From positions 3,256,001 to 3,320,000 of the forward strand of contig NZ_CP102258.1 of assembly GCF_025146565.1 (NCBI RefSeq): 64,000 nt of DNA, in the 5' to 3' direction. A program made the translations under genes and the position numbers. Positions 25,665-32,194 of this stretch are shown here, piece after piece; within the stretch, counting starts at the first letter, position 1, and each line of letters begins with the position of its first letter. The notes under the pieces were generated by a model. That model was not told the DNA's origin. It worked only from the letters and a program-made list of their open reading frames with translations, and did not search any database. The stretch is from Bacteroides eggerthii. Its GTDB lineage: Bacteria; Bacteroidota; Bacteroidia; Bacteroidales; Bacteroidaceae.

Positions 25665-26630
25665 TTAAATTTCTAAACGTTCATATATATTGGCGGCAAG
25701 TGTTTCGCACGCACGCTGATAATCCGTTATCAGTTCATGCATAACCTCCCCTACCGTCTGTATTCCTTTCTCATGAAGCAATGCAACCGCCTGCCCTATC
25801 TCAAGTTCACCCTCTTCAAGGTCTCCCTCAAAGATACCGCGTTTGGCACGTCCCCTCGACAAAAGAATACGCAATTCCTCTTCCGTAGCTCCAACAGCTT
25901 CAGCCGCCTCCACCGCACGCTGAAAATTGCCACGCGCCAAACGTACCGGAGATAATTTTTTTAATAATAAGCGGGTATCACCCTCCTTCAGATGCAAACA
26001 ATACTCTTTAAACACCCTGCTGGCAGAGCTTTCCTCAGTCAAAGCAAATCGTGTACCCAACTGCACCCCTTCAGCCCCCAATGCACGCATCGCAAGAATC
26101 GCCTCACCGGAAGTAATGCCACCTGCCGCAATCAAAGGCAGTGTAGTGGCCGCACGTACGGAGGGAATCAAACAAAGCGTAGTTGTTTCTTCACGCCCGT
26201 TGTGTCCGCCGGCTTCAAAACCTTCGGCCACAATGGCATCCACACCGGCAGCCTCAGCTTTCATGGCAAAACGCGATGATGAAACAACATGCACCACTGT
26301 GATGCCATGCTCCTTTAACCATCCGGTCCACGACTTAGGATTACCGGCAGACGTAAACACAATGCGGACGCCTTCCTCTGCCACAATCTGCATAACTTCT
26401 TCTATCTGAGGATACATCAAAGGAATATTCACCCCAAATGAATGATGCGTAGCCGCACGACACTTTTGTATATGCTCCCGCAACGTGTCAGGATGCATGG
26501 AACCTGCACCCAATAAGCCTAAGCCTCCGGCATTACTCACTGCCGACGCCAACCGCCAGCCACTACACCACACCATACCACCTTGAATGATGGGGTATTT
26601 TATCCCAAACAGAGAAGTTATTCTATCCAT
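25665..26630 (-). CDS. Nitronate monooxygenase / FabK-like FMN protein
   Basis: A 321-residue TIM-barrel flavoprotein of the NMO/FabK family. N-terminal GIKYPIIQGGMVWCSG, then GGLGLLGAGSM, the FMN-contacting GVDAIVAEGFEAGGHNGR and LPLIAAGGITSGEAI are the family's main blocks. Members either oxidise nitronates or act as enoyl-ACP reductase II. Sequence alone does not decide between them, although the AGGHNG motif fits both. It is a single gene on its strand with its own terminator. Confidence 0.85.
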   Translation of the reverse strand: MDRITSLFGIKYPIIQGGMVWCSGWRLASAVSNAGGLGLLGAGSMHPDTLREHIQKCRAATHHSFGVNIPLMYPQIEEVMQIVAEEGVRIVFTSAGNPKSWTGWLKEHGITVVHVVSSSRFAMKAEAAGVDAIVAEGFEAGGHNGREETTTLCLIPSVRAATTLPLIAAGGITSGEAILAMRALGAEGVQLGTRFALTEESSASRVFKEYCLHLKEGDTRLLLKKLSPVRLARGNFQRAVEAAEAVGATEEELRILLSRGRAKRGIFEGDLEEGELEIGQAVALLHEKGIQTVGEVMHELITDYQRACETLAANIYERLEI

Positions 26631-26713
26631 TGTTTATCCTTTAAAGGTTTATCTTTATGAACAAGGGGAAGAGAGATAAAGTTCAATATTTAAGAAATTA
26701 AAGACAGGATATT

Positions 26714-27385
26714 TTATTTGATAATTGCATCATTACGACGGACACTAATGGAATCACCATAAGTTTTTAATACTTCCAACGTACACGCCCGACGCTTACG
26801 CCCTTTTATATTCCAGAAATCCTTAGTGAAAGGAGCCATAAAATCACCCGAAATACCGCCGCCTCCAACTCCTCTCCAGCCGCCCACCGCCATGTTGTTG
26901 GCACGCTCAGTCACCATGTAGCGCAGTCCGGTAGCTTCTATTTGTTCGACGCTTTCACGCGGTCCGGCATCCAACGGACGCTTAGCCCAGTTGGTGTAAA
27001 TTTTCAGTTTGGTCAATTCGTAAAACGGACTACTCCTCCATGTGTTTTTATTCACTGTAATCTTTTTCTGATAAACCGGATCCCAGTTATATTTGGTATT
27101 TGCAGTATAGGGGCGCAAAGTAAGCACTACTTTTTTCTCCGGCATCTGAGGCATTACAGGTAAAGAAGAATCAAACTCCAACCACGATTTATTCATATCC
27201 TCTTTCGGAGAACCTAAAGGGGAATCAATGCCTATCTCCTTCAACACGTCCGGATTCAGCCTGACCTCTCCTTCACCACTGAGAAACCGGCGCAGATGCA
27301 AAGAATCTTGCGGTGTCCACTCTTGAGCGTAAAGGGGAAAGGCTACCACAAAAAGCAACCCTAAAAAGAGAATAAAATATTTCAC
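26714..27385 (-). CDS. Secreted protein of the DUF4858 type
   Basis: A 223-residue protein with a signal peptide (about 1-20, cleaved after LYAQ) and a short Gly-rich stretch GGWRGVGGGGISGD near residue 170. I believe it belongs to the DUF4858 family, usually found in Bacteroides beside ECF sigma/anti-sigma pairs. No enzyme motif is seen. It is last in a minus-strand series running from the sigma factor at 29.7 kb, 60 bp after the DUF4943-like gene. Confidence 0.55.
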   Translation of the reverse strand: MKYFILFLGLLFVVAFPLYAQEWTPQDSLHLRRFLSGEGEVRLNPDVLKEIGIDSPLGSPKEDMNKSWLEFDSSLPVMPQMPEKKVVLTLRPYTANTKYNWDPVYQKKITVNKNTWRSSPFYELTKLKIYTNWAKRPLDAGPRESVEQIEATGLRYMVTERANNMAVGGWRGVGGGGISGDFMAPFTKDFWNIKGRKRRACTLEVLKTYGDSISVRRNDAIIK

Positions 27386-27445
27386 CCGATTAATTCTTTA
27401 TACTTTATACCTTATACTTCATACCTCACCCTCATACGGGAAAAC

Positions 27446-27991
27446 TCACCACCACATATAGCCGCTTCCACAGAGTGGTTCGTCATAGCATGGATCAACC
27501 GTCCACATGGTACGCGGATATTTACGTCCTTCCCACCAGCGACGATAACGGGCAGCCGCATCAAGCACTTCCTCATCCGTCAAAAAATAAATGCCTTCAT
27601 AGTTCTCGGCATCAACGTGTACCATTTTGCATCCCATTGACGCATTATGTCCCAAGCGGATAGTCTCTACCGTCCACAAAATACATTCACCCAAGCGCAA
27701 TTTTCCACCTGCCGAATAGGACACAGGTGCCAACGGGAAAGAAGGTATCACCGTCAAGTCTTCGGCATACTTCAACAATTCTTCAATATCCTCTTTGGCG
27801 AACTTGGGAATGTTACTAAGCCCTTCAGGACTCTGGGCCGAATATTTTCCTGTCCGCAACTGTTTCACGAACAATTCCACATCCGGATGATTATAATCCA
27901 GTGACGCCTCACCACAAGACACAAGAACGAGACAAGCAGCCATTGCAAGCACCACACAGCCATATTTATATATTCTACAGAAAGTATTCAT
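27446..27991 (-). CDS. DUF4943-type lipoprotein
   Basis: A 181-residue lipoprotein (lipobox LVLVSC, Cys26, after a long N-region). The body reads HPDVELFVKQLRTGKY, PKFAKEDIEELLKYAEDL and IPSFPLAPVSY, resembling the DUF4943 family. The end is rich in Trp and Cys (YRRWWEGRKYP, CGSGYMWW). It starts 21 bp after the anti-sigma-like gene stops, so it is likely the third gene of the sigma operon. Its role is unknown; an envelope-stress function is only suggested by context. Confidence 0.6.
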   Translation of the reverse strand: MNTFCRIYKYGCVVLAMAACLVLVSCGEASLDYNHPDVELFVKQLRTGKYSAQSPEGLSNIPKFAKEDIEELLKYAEDLTVIPSFPLAPVSYSAGGKLRLGECILWTVETIRLGHNASMGCKMVHVDAENYEGIYFLTDEEVLDAAARYRRWWEGRKYPRTMWTVDPCYDEPLCGSGYMWW

Positions 27992-28012
27992 TTTATTGTA
28001 CAGTCTTTAAGG

Positions 28013-29101
28013 TTAATAAGTCATACGTACTCCACACAAGAGGTTCAAATTCGTGGCACGTTCGGTTCTCAAGGTTTTAGTTTCAGACTCCGTATCAAAA
28101 TGATGGGAAACCAAAGGCTCGGCGAATAAAGCGAAACGGTCGCTCAATTTATAGCGCACCCCTACTCCCGCCGCAACTGACAGTTGGACAGGTTCCGCCT
28201 TAAAGCCATTATCCGGAGCCCCGGCAATGCATTTCTCGGCAGCCCCTCCCACAACAGCATACAAATCAACCCTCGGAGTACTTACCAGTGTCATATTCAA
28301 TTTTACGGGAATTCCTAAAGTGTGCAGCGTACGGTCGGCATGCAAACGATTATACTGAATACCCGTTTCTAAAGCAAGCCAGTTGTTCAGACTACGTTCC
28401 ACCGTCACTCCTGCTGTCAACGGCATATTGTGATTCCTCTTAGGCAGAGACGTTCCAAGGGCAGCTTTCAACGCCCATTTACGCGACTGTTGCTTCCTTA
28501 AAGAAGAAGCATCCTGCTCTTCTCCCGCAGAAACAGTGGAAAAGGCGTCAGCAGCCGAATCAACCTGTCTGTCGGCTTCCTGATAAGGATTACCGTCCTG
28601 CAAAGCGGCATTATTGTTGAAATAATCGCCACCGGTCTGCACACGCTGCCTGATAGTAATAGAAAGCCGTACGGAGACAGAGCCATTCTCCTCCTCCGAC
28701 TGGGCAGTCATGCCTACGGGAGTTCCGCTTGCCGGCTGTTGTGCGCCCGGTTTCAGTCCGGCGGGAGCGGCCTGATGTATAGAAGGGAAAGATTCCTGCG
28801 CCACATCACCGTTCAAACTGCCTTCCGGTGTCAAAGCCGCTACTTGTGTGAAAGCATCCTTTATTTCTTCTTTCGGAGAGAAAAACCAAAAAGCTGCCGA
28901 AACGCCTCCCAACACAAATATAACAGATGCGGCAGCCGCTATCCGATAATATTTCGGAGAAAGAAATGCCGCCTTCTTCCGGCTTGCAGCAGGAGACGCC
29001 ACATCTTCCTGCAATTTCTCCCAGAAGCCCTCGCGCACCGTCATTTCCGCACCTGCCAGACGGCTACGGAACAACCCTGTTATTTCATCATTTTCTCTCA
29101 T
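28013..29101 (-). CDS. Dual-membrane anti-sigma-like protein (inner-membrane helix plus outer-membrane barrel)
   Basis: A 362-residue protein. It has a short cytoplasmic N-domain (about 1-48, DEITGLFRSRLAGAEMTVREGF... type), one transmembrane helix (about 51-73), a low-complexity linker rich in Pro, Gln and Ser (about 75-205) and a C-terminal porin-like domain (about 210-362). The porin-like part has alternating strands, e.g. WLALETGIQYNRL, VAAGVGVRYKLSDRFALFAEP and LNLLCGVRMTY. The order fits the dual membrane-spanning anti-sigma factors described in B. thetaiotaomicron (Dma type), which tie an ECF sigma factor to the outer membrane. The start overlaps the sigma gene by 14 bp. Confidence 0.7.
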   Translation of the reverse strand: MRENDEITGLFRSRLAGAEMTVREGFWEKLQEDVASPAASRKKAAFLSPKYYRIAAAASVIFVLGGVSAAFWFFSPKEEIKDAFTQVAALTPEGSLNGDVAQESFPSIHQAAPAGLKPGAQQPASGTPVGMTAQSEEENGSVSVRLSITIRQRVQTGGDYFNNNAALQDGNPYQEADRQVDSAADAFSTVSAGEEQDASSLRKQQSRKWALKAALGTSLPKRNHNMPLTAGVTVERSLNNWLALETGIQYNRLHADRTLHTLGIPVKLNMTLVSTPRVDLYAVVGGAAEKCIAGAPDNGFKAEPVQLSVAAGVGVRYKLSDRFALFAEPLVSHHFDTESETKTLRTERATNLNLLCGVRMTY

Positions 29102-29696
29102 GTTCTGTATATTCTTTAATTCTTTTTGCTAACATACATTTGGCACGATGCAACTGCGAGGTAGATGAATGTTCTTTGATGTGGAGCAGTTCTGCAATCT
29201 CTTTATGAGACTTCTCCTCAAACACATACAAGTTGAACACTGTGCGGCATCCATCCGGAAGCTCCGCTACAAACGCCATCAACTGTTCTTCGGTAAGCCG
29301 GCTTCCGTTTTCAGTAACATTTGCTTCATCCGGCACATCGGGAAGCTGCTCCTCGTTTACCACCAGTTGCCCGAAACGGTGCTGCTTCCGAAGATAATCA
29401 ATGGCTTGCGTCACCATCACTCTTGTCACCCATGTACTCAAAGCACATTCGCCACGAAACGTAAAGCGAGTGAAGATTTTGATAAAGCCGTCATGCAAAA
29501 CATCGTGCGCCGCATCCATATCGCCCGTATAACGGTAACACACCGCCAACATCTGCCTAGAATAGAGAGTGTAAAGTTCCTTTCGGGCGGAATCCTTTCC
29601 TGCCCGGCAGCCCTCTATCAGTTCTATCTCATTTTCCAATGTCAGTGCTCGTTTTACGGACGCCTCTTTGCGTCGTTTGTTAGTTAGACGCAGCAC
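29088..29696 (-). CDS. ECF-type RNA polymerase sigma factor
   Basis: A 202-residue sigma factor with region 2 (LYTLYSRQMLAVCYRYTGDMDAAHDVLHDGFIKIF, about 40-75) and region 4 (LPDGCRTVFNLYVFEEKSHKEIAELLHIKEHSS, about 145-180). The last part is the helix-turn-helix that reads the -35 element. It is first in an operon with the dual-membrane anti-sigma-like protein and two envelope proteins, and overlaps the anti-sigma gene by 14 bp. It would be held inactive until an envelope signal releases it; the regulon cannot be read from the window. Confidence 0.92.
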   Translation of the reverse strand: MLRLTNKRRKEASVKRALTLENEIELIEGCRAGKDSARKELYTLYSRQMLAVCYRYTGDMDAAHDVLHDGFIKIFTRFTFRGECALSTWVTRVMVTQAIDYLRKQHRFGQLVVNEEQLPDVPDEANVTENGSRLTEEQLMAFVAELPDGCRTVFNLYVFEEKSHKEIAELLHIKEHSSTSQLHRAKCMLAKRIKEYTEHERK

Positions 29697-29745
29697 TCGG
29701 CAGAATGCTGCAACAGAATCTCTAAAAAGAAGTTAAAAAGAATAA

Positions 29746-29801
29746 GGAAAGCCTCTCATAGACCTGCAACAACGGGCAGTATTCCCTATGAGAGGCTTTC
29801 C
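29746..29801 (-). terminator. Terminator of nadC
   Basis: A perfect 16-bp stem, GGAAAGCCTCTCATAG (29746-29761) with its complement (29786-29801). On the minus strand it is followed by a T-rich tract. It ends the nadC transcript upstream of the sigma operon. Confidence 0.85.
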
Positions 29802-29822
29802 CCTGTATTATATTCGCCTTTA

Positions 29823-30671
29823 TCAGCAGGCTTTGAAGCTCATATCCAATCCCTTTACAGAATGCGTCAAAGCACCTACCGAAATAAAGTCCACCCCACA
29901 TTCGGCATAGTCGCGCAAGGTGTCGAAAGTGATGCCGCCGGAAGACTCCGTTTCATAACGGCCTGCTACCATTTCAACGGCTTTCCTTGTCAATTCGGGC
30001 GTGAAGTTATCGAACATGATACGGTCCACCCCGCCCAAGTCAAGCACCTGCTGCAATTCGTCGAGGTTGCGCACCTCAATCTCTATCTTGAGATCCTTGC
30101 CTTTCTCCTTGCAGTATTCTTTGGCGCGGGTAATGGCCTTATCAATGCCTCCGGCGAAATCCACATGGTTGTCTTTCAACAAAATCATGTCGAACAAGCC
30201 GATCCGGTGATTAACGCCGCCCCCAATCTTTACAGCCATTTTTTCCAGAATACGCATGCCGGGAGTTGTCTTGCGGGTATCAAGCACACGCGTGTTTGTA
30301 CCTTTCAACTTCTCGGCATATTTATGTGTCATGGTGGCAATGCCGCTCATACGTTGCATAATGTTCAGCATCAGGCGTTCGGTCTGCAATAAAGACTGCA
30401 CCTTGCCTTCTACCACCATAGCCACGTCACCGGGTTTCACTTCAGCACCGTCATTGATGAACACTTCCACTTTCATCGCAGGGTCGAAGCGGCGGAACAC
30501 TTCTTTGGCCACCTCGATACCGGCAAGGATACCGGCTTCTTTAATCAATAACTTGGATTTGCCCATTGCCGTAGCAGGGATACATGAAAGGGTGGTATGA
30601 TCACCGTCGCCTATATCCTCGGCAAAGGCCAGGTCAATCAACCTGTCAATCAATTCTTCTTCCTTATTCAT
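29823..30671 (-). CDS. nadC: Nicotinate-nucleotide pyrophosphorylase (carboxylating)
   Basis: A 282-residue quinolinate phosphoribosyltransferase that makes nicotinate mononucleotide from quinolinate and PRPP in NAD synthesis. Diagnostic segments are EDIGDGDHTT, RLMLNIMQRMSGIAT, VLDTRKTTPGMRILEKMAV, GGGVNHRIGLFDMILLKDNH and the C-terminal GGITFDTLRDYAECGVDFISVGALTHS. Length is normal. It overlaps the upstream DUF4783-like gene by 8 bp, so the two share a transcript. A terminator follows. Confidence 0.97.
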   Translation of the reverse strand: MNKEEELIDRLIDLAFAEDIGDGDHTTLSCIPATAMGKSKLLIKEAGILAGIEVAKEVFRRFDPAMKVEVFINDGAEVKPGDVAMVVEGKVQSLLQTERLMLNIMQRMSGIATMTHKYAEKLKGTNTRVLDTRKTTPGMRILEKMAVKIGGGVNHRIGLFDMILLKDNHVDFAGGIDKAITRAKEYCKEKGKDLKIEIEVRNLDELQQVLDLGGVDRIMFDNFTPELTRKAVEMVAGRYETESSGGITFDTLRDYAECGVDFISVGALTHSVKGLDMSFKAC

Positions 30672-31056
30672 TTGTTTTATCTATTCTTATTTGGTGTATT
30701 ACATATTTATTTGCCACTTTTCTAAAGAAACAATTCACCCGAAAGTTTCCGTTCGCAGTTGTCAGCGTGCCGACAATGAACCCCGACTCGTCACGTTTGC
30801 CCTGATGATTCACTGTGAATCCACTAACCTGATTGCCGGAAAAGAACGCTGCCATCTTCCCCTCTGCTGTCCGGCGGTCTACATTGATGGAGCGATCCTC
30901 AAGAATCAGCTCTACCTTGTCACTCAAATACCCGTTCAGTTCCTGAGAATTTCCTTTTTTAAAGGCGGCGACCACTCCTCCCGGCACGTCTTGTGCCATA
31001 AGCGAGACCGCCCAGACAAAGAAACAGACCCATAATATTACTACTCGTTTATTCAT
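30664..31056 (-). CDS. DUF4783-type secreted protein
   Basis: A 130-residue protein from the start at 31056 (ATGAATAAACGAG), which opens a signal peptide ending in SLMAQ; an upstream in-frame ATG at 31107 lies before the signal and close to the promoter. The body (VVAAFKKGNSQELNGYLSDKVELIL..., then YVIHQIRIDKTNE) looks like the small NTF2-like DUF4783 family. It overlaps nadC by 8 bp. No catalytic residues are evident. Confidence 0.7.
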   Translation of the reverse strand: MNKRVVILWVCFFVWAVSLMAQDVPGGVVAAFKKGNSQELNGYLSDKVELILEDRSINVDRRTAEGKMAAFFSGNQVSGFTVNHQGKRDESGFIVGTLTTANGNFRVNCFFRKVANKYVIHQIRIDKTNE

Positions 31057-31078
31057 TTTCACAAGTATTAATGATAGG

Positions 31079-31108
31079 CAAAGGTAAGCAAATCTTATAA
31101 ATAACAAG
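31079..31108 (-). promoter_or_regulatory. Promoter of the DUF4783-nadC pair
   Basis: On the minus strand TACCTTTG (31079-31086) matches the -7 consensus TAnnTTTG, with a CTTG (31105-31108) 18 bp upstream as a partial -33 element. Confidence 0.55.
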
Positions 31109-31163
31109 AAAAAAGGCCGGTTTTATTTTATTAACCTTCCATAAACACAGCCATCATGGAAGG

Positions 31164-31273
31164 GATAATCCGTCCTGCGGAATGAATTTATCCGTCCCGC
31201 AAGACGGATTATTTCATCTCACGAGATGAATTTATTTGTCCCATGAGACGGATTATTCCGTCTCATGGGATGA
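31164..31273. repeat. Array 2: five 22-bp palindromic tandem units
   Basis: Five contiguous 22-bp units start at 31164, 31186, 31208, 31230 and 31252. Each begins with an AT-rich ATTTAT/ATTATT block (GATAAT in the first) followed by CCGTC or TCATC, and ends in GACGG or GGATGA-like text. Strong dyads are ATCCGTC-CCGCAA-GACGGAT (second unit) and TTCATCTC-AC-GAGATGAA (third). The array fills the space between the divergent promoters of the DUF4783-nadC pair and rlmH. Confidence 0.9.
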
Positions 31274-31318
31274 AATAAATAATGCACAGAGAAAGGCGGC
31301 ATTCTCACAGGAAAGAAT

Positions 31319-31326
31319 TATTTTTG
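31319..31326 (+). promoter_or_regulatory. Candidate -7 element of rlmH
   Basis: TATTTTTG fits TAnnTTTG and lies 20 bp before the rlmH start. No clear -33 partner is seen. Confidence 0.4.
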
Positions 31327-31346
31327 CACGAAAATCAGTAATTCAC

Positions 31347-31820
31347 ATGAAAACGACTTTGCTCGTCGTAGGACGAACCGTAGAACAGCACTTCATCACA
31401 GCCATCAATGATTATATACAGCGTACGCGTCGGTATCTTTCGTTTGAAATGGAGGTTATTCCCGAATTGAAGAATACCAAAAGCCTTTCCTTCGAAGTAC
31501 AAAAGGAGAAAGAAGGCGAACTGATATTAAAAGCCCTTCAGCCGGGCGATGTGGTGGTGTTGCTGGACGAGGGTGGAAAAGAAATGCGCTCCATAGAGTT
31601 CGCAGACTATATGAAGCGCAAGATGAACACCGTAAACAAACGGCTTGTTTTTATTATCGGCGGACCGTATGGTTTCTCCCCCAAAGTCTATGAAGCGGCA
31701 CACGAGAAACTATCCCTTTCACGCATGACCTTTTCCCACCAGATGATCAGGCTCATCTTTGTGGAACAGTTATACCGGGCCATGACAATACTGAACGGCG
31801 GGCCGTATCATCACGAATAA
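31347..31820 (+). CDS. rlmH: 23S rRNA (pseudouridine1915-N3)-methyltransferase
   Basis: A 157-residue SPOUT methyltransferase that methylates pseudouridine 1915 in helix 69 of 23S rRNA. The start is set at 31347 (ATGAAAACG) because the family begins at this point; the frame extends upstream through the palindromic array, where it is not coding. The SAM-binding knot is FIIGGPYGFSPKVYEAA and the C-terminal signature is RLIFVEQLYRAMTI...GGPYHHE. Length equals the family norm (about 155-160). Confidence 0.96.
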   Translation: MKTTLLVVGRTVEQHFITAINDYIQRTRRYLSFEMEVIPELKNTKSLSFEVQKEKEGELILKALQPGDVVVLLDEGGKEMRSIEFADYMKRKMNTVNKRLVFIIGGPYGFSPKVYEAAHEKLSLSRMTFSHQMIRLIFVEQLYRAMTILNGGPYHHE

Positions 31821-31838
31821 ACGGCCCCTCCTTCCCTG

Positions 31839-32186
31839 TCATACAATCTCCCGCAATAGAGCCGGGATTTCGGGAGTACTGTTTTTTATAACCGTAATAC
31901 GGTTCTTCCCTTCGGGCGTCAGGGCAAAGTGCATCTGGCGTTTATCCGCTTTTCCCACCAGACGGGTAATCAGCTTCTTCTCCTCTACCGAACGGATAAT
32001 CTTCGAGGCATTGGAAGCCGACAGTCCAAGCGCTTCCGCTATCTCGCTGGAAGTGAGCTTTGGCGTATTCAGCAGGGTACATAGCAGCATCCCTTCATTC
32101 AATGACAAATCAAACTCTTGCATAAATTGTACCTCAAACTCGGATATCGCCCGGTAAATATCGCGGATCCTACATAAAGTTTCCAT
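31839..32186 (-). CDS. MarR-type winged-helix regulator
   Basis: A 115-residue protein with the MarR core. LTSSEIAEALGLSASNASKIIRSVEEKKLITR is the helix-turn-helix and recognition helix, and the wing contains GKADKRQMHFALTPEGK. It lies 8 bp after the sulfur-relay flavoprotein gene and is likely co-transcribed with it, as an autoregulator. A dyad upstream of that gene (34725-34737) is a reasonable operator. The effector is unknown; reactive sulfur or oxidants would fit the neighbour. Confidence 0.85.
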   Translation of the reverse strand: METLCRIRDIYRAISEFEVQFMQEFDLSLNEGMLLCTLLNTPKLTSSEIAEALGLSASNASKIIRSVEEKKLITRLVGKADKRQMHFALTPEGKNRITVIKNSTPEIPALLREIV

Positions 32187-32194
32187 TATTCCTG

